Notes: generated by a model from the sequence alone, not told the origin. Shown: positions 30,470 through 42,545, counted from the first letter of the stretch. The stretch: DNA of 64,000 nt from Prorocentrum cordatum (GCA_963575745.1 CAUYUJ010016484.1:211696-275695), one strand, 5' to 3'. A program made the numbers and translations.

Positions 30470-31590
30470 ACAATGGCAATGGTAATGGTAATGACAATGG
30501 TAATGTGAATGGGAATGGGAACGGGAATGTGAATGGGAACGGGCATGTAAATGGCAGTGGTAGTGGTAACGGAAATGGGAATGGTAAGGGTAAGGGTAAA
30601 TGCAAAGGTAGAGGTAAAGGTAAAGGTAAAGGTAATGGTAATGGCAATGGCAGTTGTAATGGTAATGGTAATGGTAATGGTATTGGGAATGGGAATGTTA
30701 ATCGGAATGGTAATGGTACTGGCAACGGTAATGGTAGTGGCGAAGGGCAATGGCAATGGCAATGGTAATGGTAATGGTAGTGGCGAATGGCAATGGTAAT
30801 GGTATTGGCGAATGGCAATGGCAATGGCACTGGTAATGGTAATGGCAATGACAGTGGTAATGATAATGGTACTGGGAATGGTAATGGTGACGATAACGGT
30901 AATGGTAATGGTTATGGCAATGGTAACGGGGTAGCGATTGGCAATGGTAATGGGAATGGCAACGGCAACGGCAATGGCAATAGCAATGGCCATGGCAATG
31001 GTAATGGTCATTGTCATGGTCATGGTCATGGTAATGGTAATGGTAATGGTAATGGTAATGGGAACGGGAATCGTAATAGTAATTGGAACGGGAACGGGAA
31101 TGGAAATGGTAGTGGTAGTGGGAAAGCTAATGGCAATGGTAATGGAAATGTTACTGGTAACGGTAGTGGTAATGGCAATGATGATGGGAATGGGAATTGT
31201 AATGGTGATGGCAGCGGTAATGGTAATGGTAATGGCAATTGTGTTGGTAATGCTAATGATAATGGCAATGGTAATGGTGGTGGCGAATGGTAATGGTAAT
31301 GGGAATGGTAATGGTAACGGTAATGGTAACGGGGTAGCTACTGGCAATGGCAATACCATGGCAATGGCAACGGCACTGGCACTGGCAATGGCAATGATAA
31401 TGGCAATTGTAAAGGCAATGGTAATGGCACTGGCAATTGTAATGGCAATGGTAATGGTAATGGTAATGGTACAGGTAAAGATAAAGGTAAAGGTAATGGT
31501 AATGTGAATGGGAATGGGAATTGGGATGGGAATGGTAATGGTAGTGGTATTGGGAATGGGAATGGAATGGGAATGGGAGTGGGAGAGATT
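30470..31590. repeat. 1.1-kb degenerate GGTAAT hexamer array
   Basis: About 185 units of GGNAAT/GGTAAT with GGTAAC, GGAATG and CATGGT variants. The + strand encodes Asn-Gly dipeptide runs in long open frames, and the minus strand Leu-Pro or Ile-Thr. There is no flanking coding context, so this is a satellite rather than a gene. A short (GA)n run follows at about 31585-31615. Confidence 0.93.
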
Positions 31591-31619
31591 GAGAGAGAGA
31601 GAGAGAACAACAAAACGAG

Positions 31620-32335
31620 AAAGGAAACATCAGCATAATGATGAGGAACAAACTGAGAGAGAGAGAGAGAGAAATGAAGAGCGACGGAGTAGATGGCAAG
31701 GGGACGAAGGAACGAAAGATATTAAGAAGATAATATGATGACGCAGAGAGATGGAAGAGCGTTTCACTCGATAAAAACCATATGAAAACGACGAGGACCC
31801 CCACAATCCCCCGGCCTCGAGAACCTCCTCCTCCTCCTCCTCCTCCTCCTCCTCCTCCTCCCCCATCTCCACCTTTTCTCCTCTTCCTCTTCCCTCCTCC
31901 TCCTCCTCCCCCTCCTCCTCCTCCCCCTCCTCCTCCTGCTCCTCCTCCCTCCTCCTCCTCCGCTCCTCCTCCTCCCTCCTCCCCTCCTCCTCCTCCTCCT
32001 CATCCTCCTCCCCCTCCTCCCTCCATTTCCTCTTCCTCTTCCTCTTCCTCCTCCTCCTCCCCTCCCCCTCCTCCCCCCCTCCTCCTCCTCCTCCTCCTCC
32101 TCCTTCCTCCTCCTCCTCCTCCTCCCTCTCCTCCTCTCCTCTCCCTCACCTCCTTTTCCTCTCACTCTTCCTCTTCCTCCTCCTCCTCCTCCTCCTCCCT
32201 CCTCCTCCTCCCCTCCTCCTCCTCCTCCTCCTCCTCCTCCTCCTCCTCCTCCTCCTCTCTGCTCCTCCTCCTCCTCCTCCTCCTCCTCCTCCTCCTCCTC
32301 CTCCTCCTCCTCCTCCTCCATCTCTCCCCCTCCTC
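31620..32335. repeat. GA runs and long CCT tract (31826-32330)
   Basis: Half a kilobase of near-uninterrupted pyrimidines dominated by (CCT)n. Pro/Ser or Glu/Gly frames are composition effects. Confidence 0.95.
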
Positions 32336-33214
32336 CTGGGAGCGCACCCGCGGCGTGCTGCGGGCCCCGGCCACGAGCCGCCGGGGCACCCGGGGCCTGC
32401 TCGGCCGCCGCAGCGCGGCCGCCTGCCCGACTGGAGGCCCGCGGGGCCGCGTCGGGCGCAGAGCGGCGGTGGGCAGAGGAGGAGGAGGGCGAGGGAGACG
32501 AGGAGGAAAGAGGAAGACGACGAGGAAGGCGACGAGGAAGACGAGGAAGACGGCGAGGGAGACGAGGAGGAAGAAGAGCAAGACCCAGGAAGACGGCGAG
32601 GAAGACGGCGAGGGAGACGCGGAGGAGGAGCAGAGCCCAGGGAGATGGCGAGGCAGACGGTGAGGAAGGCGAGGAGGTGGAGGAGGAGCAGGGCCCAGGA
32701 GGATGGCGGGGAGGAGAGGGAGCAAAAGACTCAGGAGAAGGAGCACGACCCGGGAGGAGGAGCAAGACGAGGCGGAGTATGAGAAGAAGAGATGATGGGG
32801 AAAGAGACGGAGGAGGGGGCAGGGGGAAGACGAGGAAGATGAGAAGGAGGAGGACGAGGGAGAGGGCGCGGAGGACGAGGAGAGGTGGGCAGAGGCAGAG
32901 GACGAGGAAGACGAGGAGGAGGACGAGGAGAGGCGGGCAGAGGAAGAGGGCGAGGAAGACGAGGAGGAGAAGGAGCGAGACCCAGACCTCCCCGCATTTC
33001 GAATCAAAATCACGGCGACAGGTGTTTCGCAATGTTTGGCGAGACGGAGGGTGCCTCGGTCCACCATAGCATGGGCGCCTCTTCACGTGTAGGGATGGGG
33101 GAGGGGTGGGTGGGGAGCGAGACGAGGGCTTCATCCGTGGGGGATGGGGGGCGAGACGGAGGGTGCTTCGGTCTACCATAGTATGGGTGCCTTTTCACGT
33201 GTAGAATTGGGGGC
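32336..33214. repeat. GAGGAAGACG purine array and a ~115-bp duplication
   Basis: From 32470 to 32990 the + strand is an irregular purine-rich array of GAGGAAGACGAGGA and AGGAGCAGGGCCCAGGA units. At 33040-33205 two copies of GAGGGTGC.TCGGTC.ACCATAG.ATGGG..CC...TCACGTGTAG occur about 115 bp apart. Confidence 0.8.
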
Positions 33215-33355
33215 CTCCGGTGCGGTGTCCCTGGCCGGGCCTCGGGGCCGTCACCAAAAACCACTCAGGATGAAAACCGGTCCCAGAGGGAGGGGCCGCC
33301 ACATCTGGGAGTCGACGTCATGAGCAAATCATGACGTCGGGGGTCTGGGGAGGAA
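33215..33355 (-). repeat. Interspersed repeat R4, copy D (inverted)
   Basis: The reverse complement shows CAGACCCCCGACGTCATGA, GTCGACTCCCAGATGTGG, GACCGGTTTTCATCC and GGCCCCGAGGCCCGGCCAGG, in R4 order. Confidence 0.65.
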
Positions 33356-33849
33356 ACGGAGCAAGGCGAGGCCGAGTGTGTGGGGAGGGGGGCGGGAAGG
33401 GACTCAACGTGATGCACCCCCCATGCATTGGGCGTCGCCAGGGGGGAATGGAGGGGGAGGAGGAGGAGGAGGAGGAGGAGGAGGAGGAGGAGGAGGAGGA
33501 GGAGGAGGAGGAGGAGGAGGCGGTGGAGGCAGAGGAGGAGGCGGTGGAGGGGGAGGAGCAGGGGGAAAGAGGAGGGGGAGGAGTCGGAGGGGGCTCTGGG
33601 GGCCTCGAAGCTCCCCTCTGGGGCCCCACATGGGCCTTTTGCTGCAGCCCCTCCGCTGCCCGCATAGTAAATCGCCCCCCCCACCCTTGAGCGACGCCCA
33701 GCCTGCCGCGGGCCCTCGCGCCACCGGGATCGCTCACGCGCACCTCTGGAGCCCCCCCCCCCCCGCCCTACTCAGCGGTGGGCCCCGGGGGCCACCGGAG
33801 CGCTCCGGCGGACCTGAGCCTCGTGGCGACGACTGGGCGACGACGACTG

Positions 33850-33933
<84 letters not shown>

Positions 33934-34156
33934 TGGGGAACGGCCACGACGACTAGGCGACGACGACGACGATAACGACGATGACAACTGGACGACGATT
34001 GGACGATGACGCCTGAACAAGTGCACGACTGCTGCGACAGCGGTGACGATGCGACGACGACGACAACAATGTTGCAGACATGTGCTCTGATAAGCGGATC
34101 TGGCTTCACTTGATTCTCCCTCTCACTTGCACCCGCCCGCTAAGTCCATCGGCGGT
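33356..34156. repeat. GGA tract (33455-33560), GAC tract (33832-33990), otherwise no gene
   Basis: GGA-rich purines, then GC-rich unique DNA, then (GAC)n with a GACGACGATAACGACG tail to about 34060. No supported ORF. Confidence 0.85.
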
Positions 34157-34311
34157 GGACAAACCTACCTTTAGTAGACCTCCCCTTAGTGAAAACGGCC
34201 TGGGACCGAAACCGACGGACCTGGACCCGCAGAAATGACAGCCGCGACGCCCTCTCGCGAACCGAAAACGGCCAATTCCTTAACCGACGTGTCAGGGTAG
34301 GAGGTCTGTCC
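34157..34311. mobile_element. MITE family M6, copy 2 (155 bp)
   Basis: Ends GGACAAACCTACCTTTAGT and GGTAGGAGGTCTGTCC. Internal GCGAACCGAAAACGGCCAAT and CGACGTGTCA match 14426-14582. Confidence 0.75.
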
Positions 34312-34361
34312 AACCCCGAGCCCATAGGGCAGCGAACCATGACACAAACATACAAACTCGG

Positions 34362-34503
34362 AGGTCCACGCGGATTTCTCGGATCGGCGCTGGGCCTCCT
34401 CCCTGGCGCGCGGAGCGCGCTGGGGGCGGCGCCGGAGGCGCCGCCAGGGGGGCCCAGAGGGGTCTCCAGCGCCAGTCCGAGAAATCCGCGCGTGCCTCCG
34501 AGT
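34362..34503. repeat. Foldback repeat FB, copy 4 (best preserved)
   Basis: A 142-bp long imperfect palindrome. The left side is GTCCACGCGGATTTCTCGGA and TCGGCGCTGGGCC, the centre is GGCGGCGCCGGAGGCGCCGCC, and the right side is GGGGTCTCCAGCGCCAGTCC and GAGAAATCCGCGCGTGCC. This copy gives the clearest consensus for the family. Confidence 0.85.
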
Positions 34504-34795
34504 TGTTCTGTGTTTATTGGTCCTTCCTCGTTCCCCCAGGTCTGCGCACCAGGCCTCTCTTGTCGAGGGGCTCCTTCTGCTCCCAGCTCCCCGGAGAGAC
34601 CCCCCGCAGCGCACCCGGTTCTGGGGGCCTCCGGGGCGTCTGCCCGCGCTCACGCTGGAGGAGGAGCGCCCGCTGTTCGGCGAGGCGGCGCCGAAACGCG
34701 GGCTTGAGGCGGCCGCGGGCTGGCGTTCTGCGGAGGGGTTGGGGTCCTGGGCTCCCGGGGGAAAAACAAAACTCGGAGCTTAAGCTGTTGGGGAG

Positions 34796-34968
34796 TACAG
34801 TCATCGGCCTGACCTAAGGAACGATAAATATAAGGAACGAAGCCCCTTTTTTATCCCAAGGAATATCGCATAAGGAACGATACATAACACATAACGCATA
34901 AGCAAACCTAAGGAACGACCGAGCCCCTTTTGAAAAGTAAGTCTTCCTTGTTCAAGTCGCTCACTGTA
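34796..34968. mobile_element. TA-flanked MITE family M1, copy 3
   Basis: A 173-bp element with TACAGTCATCGGCCTGACC at the left and CGCTCACTGTA at the right, and internal GGAACGAAGCCCC and GAACGACCGAGCCCC. Outer TA dinucleotides are intact. Confidence 0.8.
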
Positions 34969-35049
34969 TCGAGCGGGAGCTGTTGTCGTCGCAGCTGGTT
35001 TTTGTCCATTCCCCCCCGCACGGCTTGTGAAGACATCTCGGGCGAGAGC

Positions 35050-35180
35050 GCCCCTCCTGACTGCGAGGATGCACATGGCCAAGGCGCACACGAGCAGATC
35101 ACGAGGAGGTACCGCCCAGAGCGAAAAACAACAAAACACGCCCGAAGACCAGCAGAACAGCGCTCAGGTCCAGCCCTGTG
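35050..35180. repeat. Partial M5-related segment
   Basis: Matches M5 in AACAAAACACG...CAGCGCTCAGGTCCAGCCC. The opposite end is not recognisable. Confidence 0.4.
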
Positions 35181-35329
35181 TTGTTCCTTAGGCTCGAGGA
35201 GGGTGCCGGCGACGCGGACGCGAGGGCAGGAGGACGAAGTCAGGACGAGGAAGGGGGTCCGCGCTGGCCGCCCTGGTGCCTCCTCGAGCGCCGCCCGACG
35301 CCAGCGTCCCAGGCGCAGGCGCGGCCCCA

Positions 35330-35665
35330 GGGTTGGAGGAAGAGGAGGAGAAGGAGGAAAGACGAGGAGGAGGAGGAGGAGGAGGACGACGACGACCACG
35401 ACGACGACGACGACCACAACGACGACGACCACGACGGCGACGACCACGACCACGACGACGACGACGACGGCGACGGCAACGACATGCTGGTGAGCAGACC
35501 ACCCTCCCCGCCACGTGTATCGAACGAGCTCAGGTTGCGGCTCATCTCTGAGCGCAGTGGCATTCTTGTCAGCAGTCGACCCTCCCAACACCCTGGTTGT
35601 AAACTGTATGCTCCCTCTTACTCCTCCTCCTCCTCCTCCTCCTCCTCCTCCTCCTCCTCATGCTG
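35330..35665. repeat. GAC/ACG tract and CCT tract
   Basis: (ACG)n-type simple repeat at 35380-35485 and (CCT)n at 35618-35660, with about 130 bp of unique DNA between. Confidence 0.9.
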
Positions 35666-36010
35666 AGCATGCCATTGCAACATTCTGTTTGGGTGCTCAT
35701 GAGCGCCATCGGCGCGAACCACTCCACGACTGCAACTCCATATCCTCCTCATCCTGATCGCAAGGCACATTTCGCGCTTCGCGCGCTGAGAATACAAGGG
35801 TCTTGGGGCCAAACGTACAGCGCAACGCAGAAGGGGGACGGTGCCCAGATATGCAGGAAGCATGGGTTTCGCAGCCACTGCTTTTCGTTGCTGAAGGTGC
35901 GGTCAGGGGCTCTGGCCAGGGTGCGGGGTGCGCAACTCGATAGCACGAACCGACTGCACCTGGATAAACGAAAACATGAATCGATTTCAGAAGGGAACGG
36001 TGTGGATTCC
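35666..36010. other. Unique segment, no supported gene
   Basis: A + frame of 262 codons starts in the CCT tract and continues into the 100-bp array to the right. No motif is visible. Confidence 0.45.
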
Positions 36011-37485
36011 GAAGTGGCGACAGTTGCGCGCCTGGTAGCAGCCAGGGAGGGCGAGGACACGCGGGACCTGCGCAAGACACCACGCCGCTGCACCTGTCAG
36101 GTTGGCAGACAAGTAGCGAGAGTTGCGCGCCTGGCAGCAGACGTGGAGGGCGAGTCCAGTCGCACCCGCGTAAGGCATGACCTTGCTGCGCAGTCCAGAT
36201 GCGACACTTGCGCGCACGGCAGCACTCAGGGAGGGCGATGTCGCGATGGAACTGCGAAGGACACCACTCCGCTTGACATCCCAAAGGAGCACCAAAAAGG
36301 CCTGAACTCTGGGAAAACCGAACAGTATCCATACCGTTACTCCCCGGACCTCTCCCCAGGTGCGTCCCGACCAGAATCACGAGGCGAATCCAGCGGCGGC
36401 GACGAGGGCCTCCCGGGAGGCCCACAGGAGAAAACAAGGGAAGCGTAGCCGTATAATACGGGTACCTTTTCCTCCTCTGAAGCTCTACGCCCAGCACTGC
36501 CCACGAGAGGGCGACGCCCAGTGGAACCCGCGTCTGGCACGACCGCGGGGCTCCTTCCAGGTGCGCAGGCACGGTGGCGACACGTGCACGCCTGGCGGCA
36601 CGCAGGGAGGACGCCGTCTGCCGGGATCTGCGCAGGGGGACAACTCGGCTGGACACCCCAAGGGCGGGCGAAGAGAACGATGCACATGCACCGATCCTGG
36701 CGACGTCCATCCTTGACCCAGGATCGGTGCAGATTCCTTCCTGGCCAGGGTGAGAGGGCGTATGCACCGATCCTGGGCTCAGGGTGGGCCTGGCCAAAAT
36801 CGGTGTATGTGCATCGTTCTCTTTTCTCTACAAGGGCGCAGCAAGGCGATGACAGTTGCGCGCGGGGCATCACCGAGGGAGGGCGTGGCCCAATCTGATC
36901 CGGACAAGACACCACTCCGCCGGACAGACCAAGAGCGCGAAGCACACTGGCGACGGCTCCACGCCCTGCAACATGCGGAGAAGGCAGAGTCAAACTGGAT
37001 CTCCGCACCACACCACTCCGCTGGACCCCAAAGGGGTCAAGTGGCGACGGCTCCGCGTTGGGCAACGCCACGTAGGGAAGGGCAAGGTCTGGTCTTGGAC
37101 CTGCGCAACACACCACGCCGCTGCACATCTCACGGGCGCGGCAAAAGGGCGGCAGATGCGCGCCCTGCAACACCCGCCAGGGGGAGGGCGACGTCCAGTT
37201 GGACCAGCGTTGGACACCCCTTCGCTGCAACTGGCAGGTTCGAAACCGAGTGACGAGACTTGTACGCCTGACAACACCCAGGAAGGGTGCGATCTAGCTG
37301 GACCTGCGAAGGGCACCGGCTCCGCTGGACCCCACAGGGTTGCGAGAACTAGGAGTCTGGCAAGACCCAAGTGGAATGAGATCTATCTGGATCTGAGTCT
37401 GACACCCCTTCCGCTGGGCCGCTTCATGGGCGCAACGAAATGGTGTCATCTGCGCACCTGTCGGCACCCAGAGACGGCGAGGTGA
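36011..37485. repeat. Degenerate ~100-bp tandem array
   Basis: About eleven units, each with GGCGACAGTTGCGCGCCTGGC..CACCCAGGGAGGGCGA followed ~60 bp later by GACACCACTCCGCTGGAC. Unit spacing is irregular (95-180 bp) because of insertions, including the M7-like segment at 36319-36473. Long frames on the minus strand are read through the repeat. Confidence 0.75.
36319..36473. mobile_element. MITE-like family M7, copy 1
   Basis: Shares ATACCG..ACTCCC.GGACCTCTC, CCAGAA, GCGGCGGCGACG and GGGCCTCC.GGAGGCCC with 48016-48206. The ends are imperfectly inverted (AAAACCG... / ...GGTACCTTTT). It interrupts the 100-bp array. Confidence 0.55.
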
Positions 37486-37734
37486 GGAAGCGATCAAGGC
37501 GGGAAAAGAGAGGAGAGAGGAAGGGAGGACGGAATGAGCAGCACCGATCCATTCAAAATTATGCTGACGGAGTTCCCCACATAACGATATCAACGGTGTC
37601 GTTGGACCCATGGAGTACGACAACATCAACACGAAGGAGAAGCTCATCGAACGAGTAAGTACGCACGAAAGGGCAGACGAAAGAAAGGAGAAAGGAGGAC
37701 AGGTGCTCAGGAAACGAAGCCTTGTAAATAGTAC
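37486..37734. other. Short unique segment
   Basis: Purine-rich DNA with two GAAAGGAGG-type runs. Nothing recognised. Confidence 0.5.
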
Positions 37735-38517
37735 GGTTTCTTGATACCCTCCTCGCTCTGGCGGGGCCCCGCTGGAAGGGGGGAGGGGCACGAAACCATG
37801 TAAATAGCATGGGTTTCCGATACCCTCCTCGCTCAGGCGGGGCCTCCCTGGAGGGGTGGGAGGGGCACGATACCCTCCTCGCTCAGGCGGAGCCTCCCTG
37901 GAGAGGTGGGAAGGGCACGAAACCATGTAAATAGTATGGGTTTCCGATACCCTCCTCGCTCAGGCGGGGCCTCCCGGAGGGACGGGAGGGGCACGAAACC
38001 ATGTAAATAATATGGGTAACCGATACCCTCCTCGCTCAGGCGGGGCCTCCCTGGAGGGGTGGGAGGAGCACGAAACCATGTAAATAGTATGGGTTTCCGA
38101 TACCCTCCTGGCTCAGGCGGGGCCTCCCTGGAGGGGTAGAAGGGGTACGAAACCATGTAAATAGTACGGATGTCCAATACCCTCCTCGCTCAGGCGGGGC
38201 CTCCCTGGAGGGGAGGGAGGGGCACGAAACCATGTAAATAGCATGGGTTTCCGATACCCTCCTCGCTCAGACGGGGCCTCCCTGGAGGGATGGGAGGGGC
38301 ACCAAACCATGTAAATAGTACGGGTTTCCGATACCCTCCTCGCTCAGGCGGGGCCTCCCTGGAGGGGAGGGAGGGGCACGAAACGATGTAAATAGTATGG
38401 GTTTCCGATACCTTCCTCGCTCAGGCGGGGCCTCCCTGGAGAGGTGGGACGGGCACGAAACCATGTAAATAGTATGGGTTTCCGATACCCTCCTCGCTCA
38501 GGCGGGGCCTCCCTGGA
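37735..38517. repeat. 77-bp tandem array, about 11 units
   Basis: Unit: GATACCCTCCTCGCTCAGGC, GGGGCCTCCCTGGAGGGG, GGCACGAAACCATGTAAATA and GTATGGGTTTCC. Most units are 77 bp; one near 37830-37870 is truncated. CCTCCCTGGAGGGG is palindromic. Frames shift by 77 = 3n+2, which gives a ladder of 65-codon minus-strand ORFs that are not genes. Confidence 0.95.
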
Positions 38518-38640
38518 GGGTATGGTATGTTATGGTAGGTATGGTATGATATGGAATGGTATGGAATGGTAGGCATGGTATGATTTGGGAGGCTGGAATG
38601 GTAGGCATGGTATTGATATGGGAGGCGGGAGGGAGAAGGA
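38518..38640. repeat. GGTATG/GGTAGGCAT minisatellite
   Basis: Irregular ATGGTAT and GGAATGGTAGGC units directly following the 77-bp array. Confidence 0.85.
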
Positions 38641-39385
38641 GAGGATGTTCTGGGAAGACAAGAACCCCACTCAGGATGTGGGGAACAAAGGACCAACACA
38701 CGACTAGTGGGAATAAACACGCGTATACACACATGTAAACAAATGCTCCCCCACTGTTGACCTCTCCACCCCCGCGCTCTCCACCAGCCAATGGCAGGGG
38801 GTGGGAGACGGGGGGGAGGAGGGGGGATCAGGTCGGGAGGCGAGGGAGTAACGAAGGACGAGGGGACGAACAGGACGATCAGGAAGAAGGACGACCAGGC
38901 CGAGGCGGGCAAGGAGCGACAAGGGTGGGCAGATGGGGGTCTCCTCCTCCCCTTCTGTTCCCACCTGCACCTCGTCACTCGTCATGGGGCTCCCGGGCAG
39001 CCACCTCTGCGCTATCTCTTGGGGCCCCGTGGGCCTGTGGTGGGATCTCTGGAGGCATTCTTGTGGTTTCTTGGGGCAGACTTGCAACACACAGGCCTCG
39101 GAACAAGAATAGCGAACACTCATGCCACATTCACCTGTCAACGCCTTGACCGCAGTCTCCCCCGCGCGTGCCAACTTTGAGTTTGGGGGGGAAGGAGGAA
39201 GAGGAGGAGGAGAAGGAGGGGGAGGAGGAGGAGGAGGAGGAGGAGGTGTTCAGTAATTGTTCAGTAATTGTTTCCCTCTACCGGATGTCGGCCCTCTGAG
39301 GCTCGTGTGAGGCCGTCTTGGAGATGTCTTGGGAGATCTCGGGGCGCCTGTGGGCCGTCGTAGGCAGCCTTGGGGGACCTCTTGG
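38641..39385. other. No supported gene; GGA tract at 39185-39245
   Basis: Ordinary composition with ORFs of up to about 156 codons lacking motifs, then a GGA run and a CTTGG-rich stretch. Confidence 0.5.
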
Positions 39386-39546
39386 GTTGGGTCGAGCATG
39401 TCCTCCTGGAGGCGGATTTTGGGCGACAAATGAAACGTAGCCCCAAACATGTTCAAACATGGTCGAAAAATGATACATCATATCGTCCCCAGACTGTTTG
39501 TTTACTATGTTTGAATACTCCTCCTGCCGAGGGGCACGCCCGACTT
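39386..39546. mobile_element. MITE family M4, copy 4
   Basis: Shares GTCCTCCTGGAGGCGGATTTT, CGTCCCCAGACT, TTTGAATACTCCTCCTG and GGGGCACGCCCGACTT with the family. The left terminus has mutated (GGGTCGAGCATG). Confidence 0.75.
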
Positions 39547-40766
39547 GCAGGCAGTCTTGGGGGGCCTCTTGGGCCGTCCTGGGCTCCTGGGGACGCCCTC
39601 TGGGGTCTCTTGGGGGCTCTCGTTCGACCTCGGGGCCCGCCGCGGGTCACTTTGGGGCGCCCTTTTGCACCTCCGAGGCCACTTGCGAGCTCAGCGTTGC
39701 CAACACGTGCGCAGTCCAACAAGCTGCCAGCACCTCACGAATCCTGTATGTGCTTGACTTCTTTCGGCGGTCCTGGGGCCCCCTTCTCGCGTCTTGCGGC
39801 CCTCTTGGGGGCCGTCATGGGCTCCTCCAGAGGCACCCCAGGGTCTCTGGGGGCACTCCTGGTCTACCTTGGAACCCTACTCGGGCCTTCTTGGGGCCCG
39901 CGTCGGGTCCTTTTGGGCGCTCGTTTGCACCTCCGAGGCCGCTCGCGAGCCACATGCTGCCAAAACGTGCGGAGTCAAACAAGTTATCAAATCCTCATGA
40001 CGCCCCCCTTGGTATTCGACTGGTTTGACCAGTCTGGCGGTCCTCTTCCCGCGCCTTGGTGCCATTGTCTGGTCAACCTGGAGCCTCTTGAAACCTCTTT
40101 GGCTGCTTTGGAGTCGTGCGTGAGCCCTTTTGGGATTTATGTAGTAGCGCCGTTTGCTCTCGAAGCGCTCAAGTGGACGACGCCGGCACCGCGGCAAACC
40201 CACGGCAAGCCCTGCGCCCCGCGCTCAAGCAGACGAAGCCGGCACCGCGGCACACCAACAGCAAGCCAACAGGAAGCCCTTGGTGGGCGCGGCGCCCGAC
40301 GCGCTACCCAAGGCTCCAGGCCGGGCGTCGGAACTAGCAGCGCGGCGACGTATGCAGGTGGACACGCGGGTCGTCGTTATGGCTCCCGGCCCACGAGGGG
40401 GTGGTGGCCATTCGGCGGTCCAAGGGCCAGGCGTCGCGCGCGTGGGAGCTGCAAGCAAACACGCCCCCTCCCCTCTCGGTTCTCCCCCTCGGCGCCTTCC
40501 TGCCACTGCCCCCTCCCTGCCCTTTCCCCTCCTCCTCCTCCTCCGGGTCCTCCTCCTCCTTCTCATCCTTCCCCCTCATTCCCCCTCCCTCCTCCTCCTT
40601 CCCCCTCCCCTCCCCCTTCTCTCCCCCTCCTCCTCGCTGCGCATCGCTTCGCACTCCCTCTCATGCCACGTGCAATCCACAGCTGCTCACCGGCACAGGG
40701 CAGGCCTCGCTCTGGACCTCGGCATCTCGTCTCTACTCCAGCGTCGATGCTAGTTGCATTGCTTGA
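39547..40766. other. CTTGGGG-rich degenerate DNA and pyrimidine tract; no supported gene
   Basis: 39550-40110 is full of CTTGGGGG/GGCCTCTT words in no clear period. A ~60-bp tandem pair (GACG(A/C)CGGCACCGCGGCA) lies at about 40175-40270, and a C/T-rich tract at 40495-40660. A 553-codon frame from 39370 crosses two M4 elements and is rejected. Confidence 0.55.
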
Positions 40767-40918
40767 CTTAGGTCGGGCATCTCCTCCTATAGGCGGATTT
40801 TGGACGACACATAAAACAGACTTACAACAACCAGGCGCAAACATAGTCATCAAAACGTTTCCAGACTATTTTTCACTAGTTCTGAATATTCCTCCTGAAG
40901 AGGGACAAGCGCGACTTA
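40767..40918. mobile_element. MITE family M4, copy 5
   Basis: A 152-bp element with left TTAGGTCGGGC and right CGCGACTTAA, and internal GGCGGATTTTGGACGACA and GAATATTCCTCCTG. Confidence 0.8.
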
Positions 40919-42545
40919 ATGCTAGGCACATCGAGGCCGGAACGCCTAACGGAAGGGGGGGAGTGCGAAGTAAAGCCCTCCACTCCTTCGTCCTCCTCCA
41001 CTCAAGCACGCAACAACAATCATGGCCGTGAGGGTAGTGAACACACATAATTGAAGGTGAGCTCTTGAGCTCTATCATCCTTCCCCTTGCTCTCCTCGTC
41101 AACGTCGTTCCCCTCCTCCTCAAACCCTCCCCCTCTCTCCCTCATCCGCCTCTTCCTTCCCCAATCCAAACTCCTCCATCCTGCTTGTCCCTCCTCCGCG
41201 TTTCCCACACACTCCAACTTCATCATCTACCCTTCTCCCTCGTCACCCCTCCTTTTTCCCCTCCATCCATCCCGCTCTCCCTCCCTCCCTCATCCCCCTT
41301 TCGTATCAGCTCCTCTTCTCCTCTTCCTCCTCACACCTCTTCTTTTGCCCCTCCTCCTCCCCTCCCCCCTAACCTCGGCTGGATTCCCTCCTCTCTCTCC
41401 TCGCTCTTCCACGGCCTCTTCTTGCTGTGTCATGCTTATCCTCCTCCTCCTCCTCCCGTTCACGAGATGTGCAGATAGTGACCGAAACCCGACTCCTTGA
41501 AGTATTTGGCATGCGCAAGCTTGCTCCCTCGTGCCCAAAGCCCCGCCTCGGACAGAGTCAACTGCTGCTACTACTGCTGCGACTACTACTTCGGCTCGAG
41601 CTTGCGCTCGGGCTGGAGATGCCGCCGCACACGCGGGTGAAATCGGTACAGATCGACACCTGGCGACCCCCATCCTTTGCACACTGGAAGGCGACTTCAA
41701 AAAAGAGGGGTAAGCGGGACAGAGGGAGGATGAAGGAAGGAGGGAAGCGGAAGGGGGAGGCGTAGAAAGTAGGACGGGGAGTGGGAAAGGGCTCGAGGAG
41801 GAGGCCGTAGGGAGAGAGCGTGCAGCGAGAGGGAGAGATGGGAGCAGAGATGGGGGTGAAGGGGAGGGGAGGATGGAGAAGGACAGACGAGTGAGGAGGG
41901 AGGAGGGAGGAGTGGCGAGTGTGGGGGGGGAACAGAACGCAGAGGAATGGCGGAGGGCGAGCACCCGGACCAGAGGAAGCAGGGTGGAGGGAGACGGACA
42001 TGGCCATGAAGGAAGACACCAAACCTGAAAGACTTAGAGAACCAACTTTACCGTCTTAGGTGGGGAGAGGAGAGACTCCTCGTCCTCCTCCTCCTCCTCC
42101 TCCTTCTCCTCCTCTGACGCTGTGGACTGAAAAGCATAATCCAAATAATACCCATGCCCACCGAAACACTGGACCACACAACCGCGCAGAGCAACTGCGC
42201 GCAGAGAAGCAATGTTCAACTGTCAACCCGTCCCCTCACATTCATCCGCTGCTTGTTTGAGAAGTTGAGCGCCATGTTGCAAGGATTTGGGCCTGGCGCT
42301 CCCCTTCAGGCGTGTGCGATGTTCGTGGGACCTGGCAACATACATGAATCGATGGTTGCACATGGCAACGGGGAGTACAAACAGGGCAACATTGTGGTCA
42401 TACCATTTGACACCGCAATCATGTAGGGGGTACTTCCAAACGCAAGCCAGAACTCTGCACAACCTGGCAACGAGCTAACATCACACAGACGTCAACGCGC
42501 AACTCCCCCCACCTCCCTCACTCATGCTCCCCTCCTTAATATGTT
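40919..42545. other. Pyrimidine-rich (41.07-41.46 kb) and purine-rich (41.70-41.95 kb) DNA; no supported gene
   Basis: The 42.03-42.48 kb part is of ordinary composition. A 90-codon + frame (42154-42426) lies there without a recognisable motif. Nothing else is seen. Confidence 0.5.

Noticed and set aside
30454-31359. Minus-strand 301-codon Ile/Thr/Pro-rich ORF
   Set aside because: It is the complement of the GGTAAT satellite.
37735-38517. CRISPR-like look of the 77-bp array
   Set aside because: Units repeat in full with no unique spacers, no cas genes are present, and the genome is eukaryotic.
39370-41031. + strand 553-codon ORF
   Set aside because: Crosses two M4 elements and a pyrimidine tract; no conserved domain.
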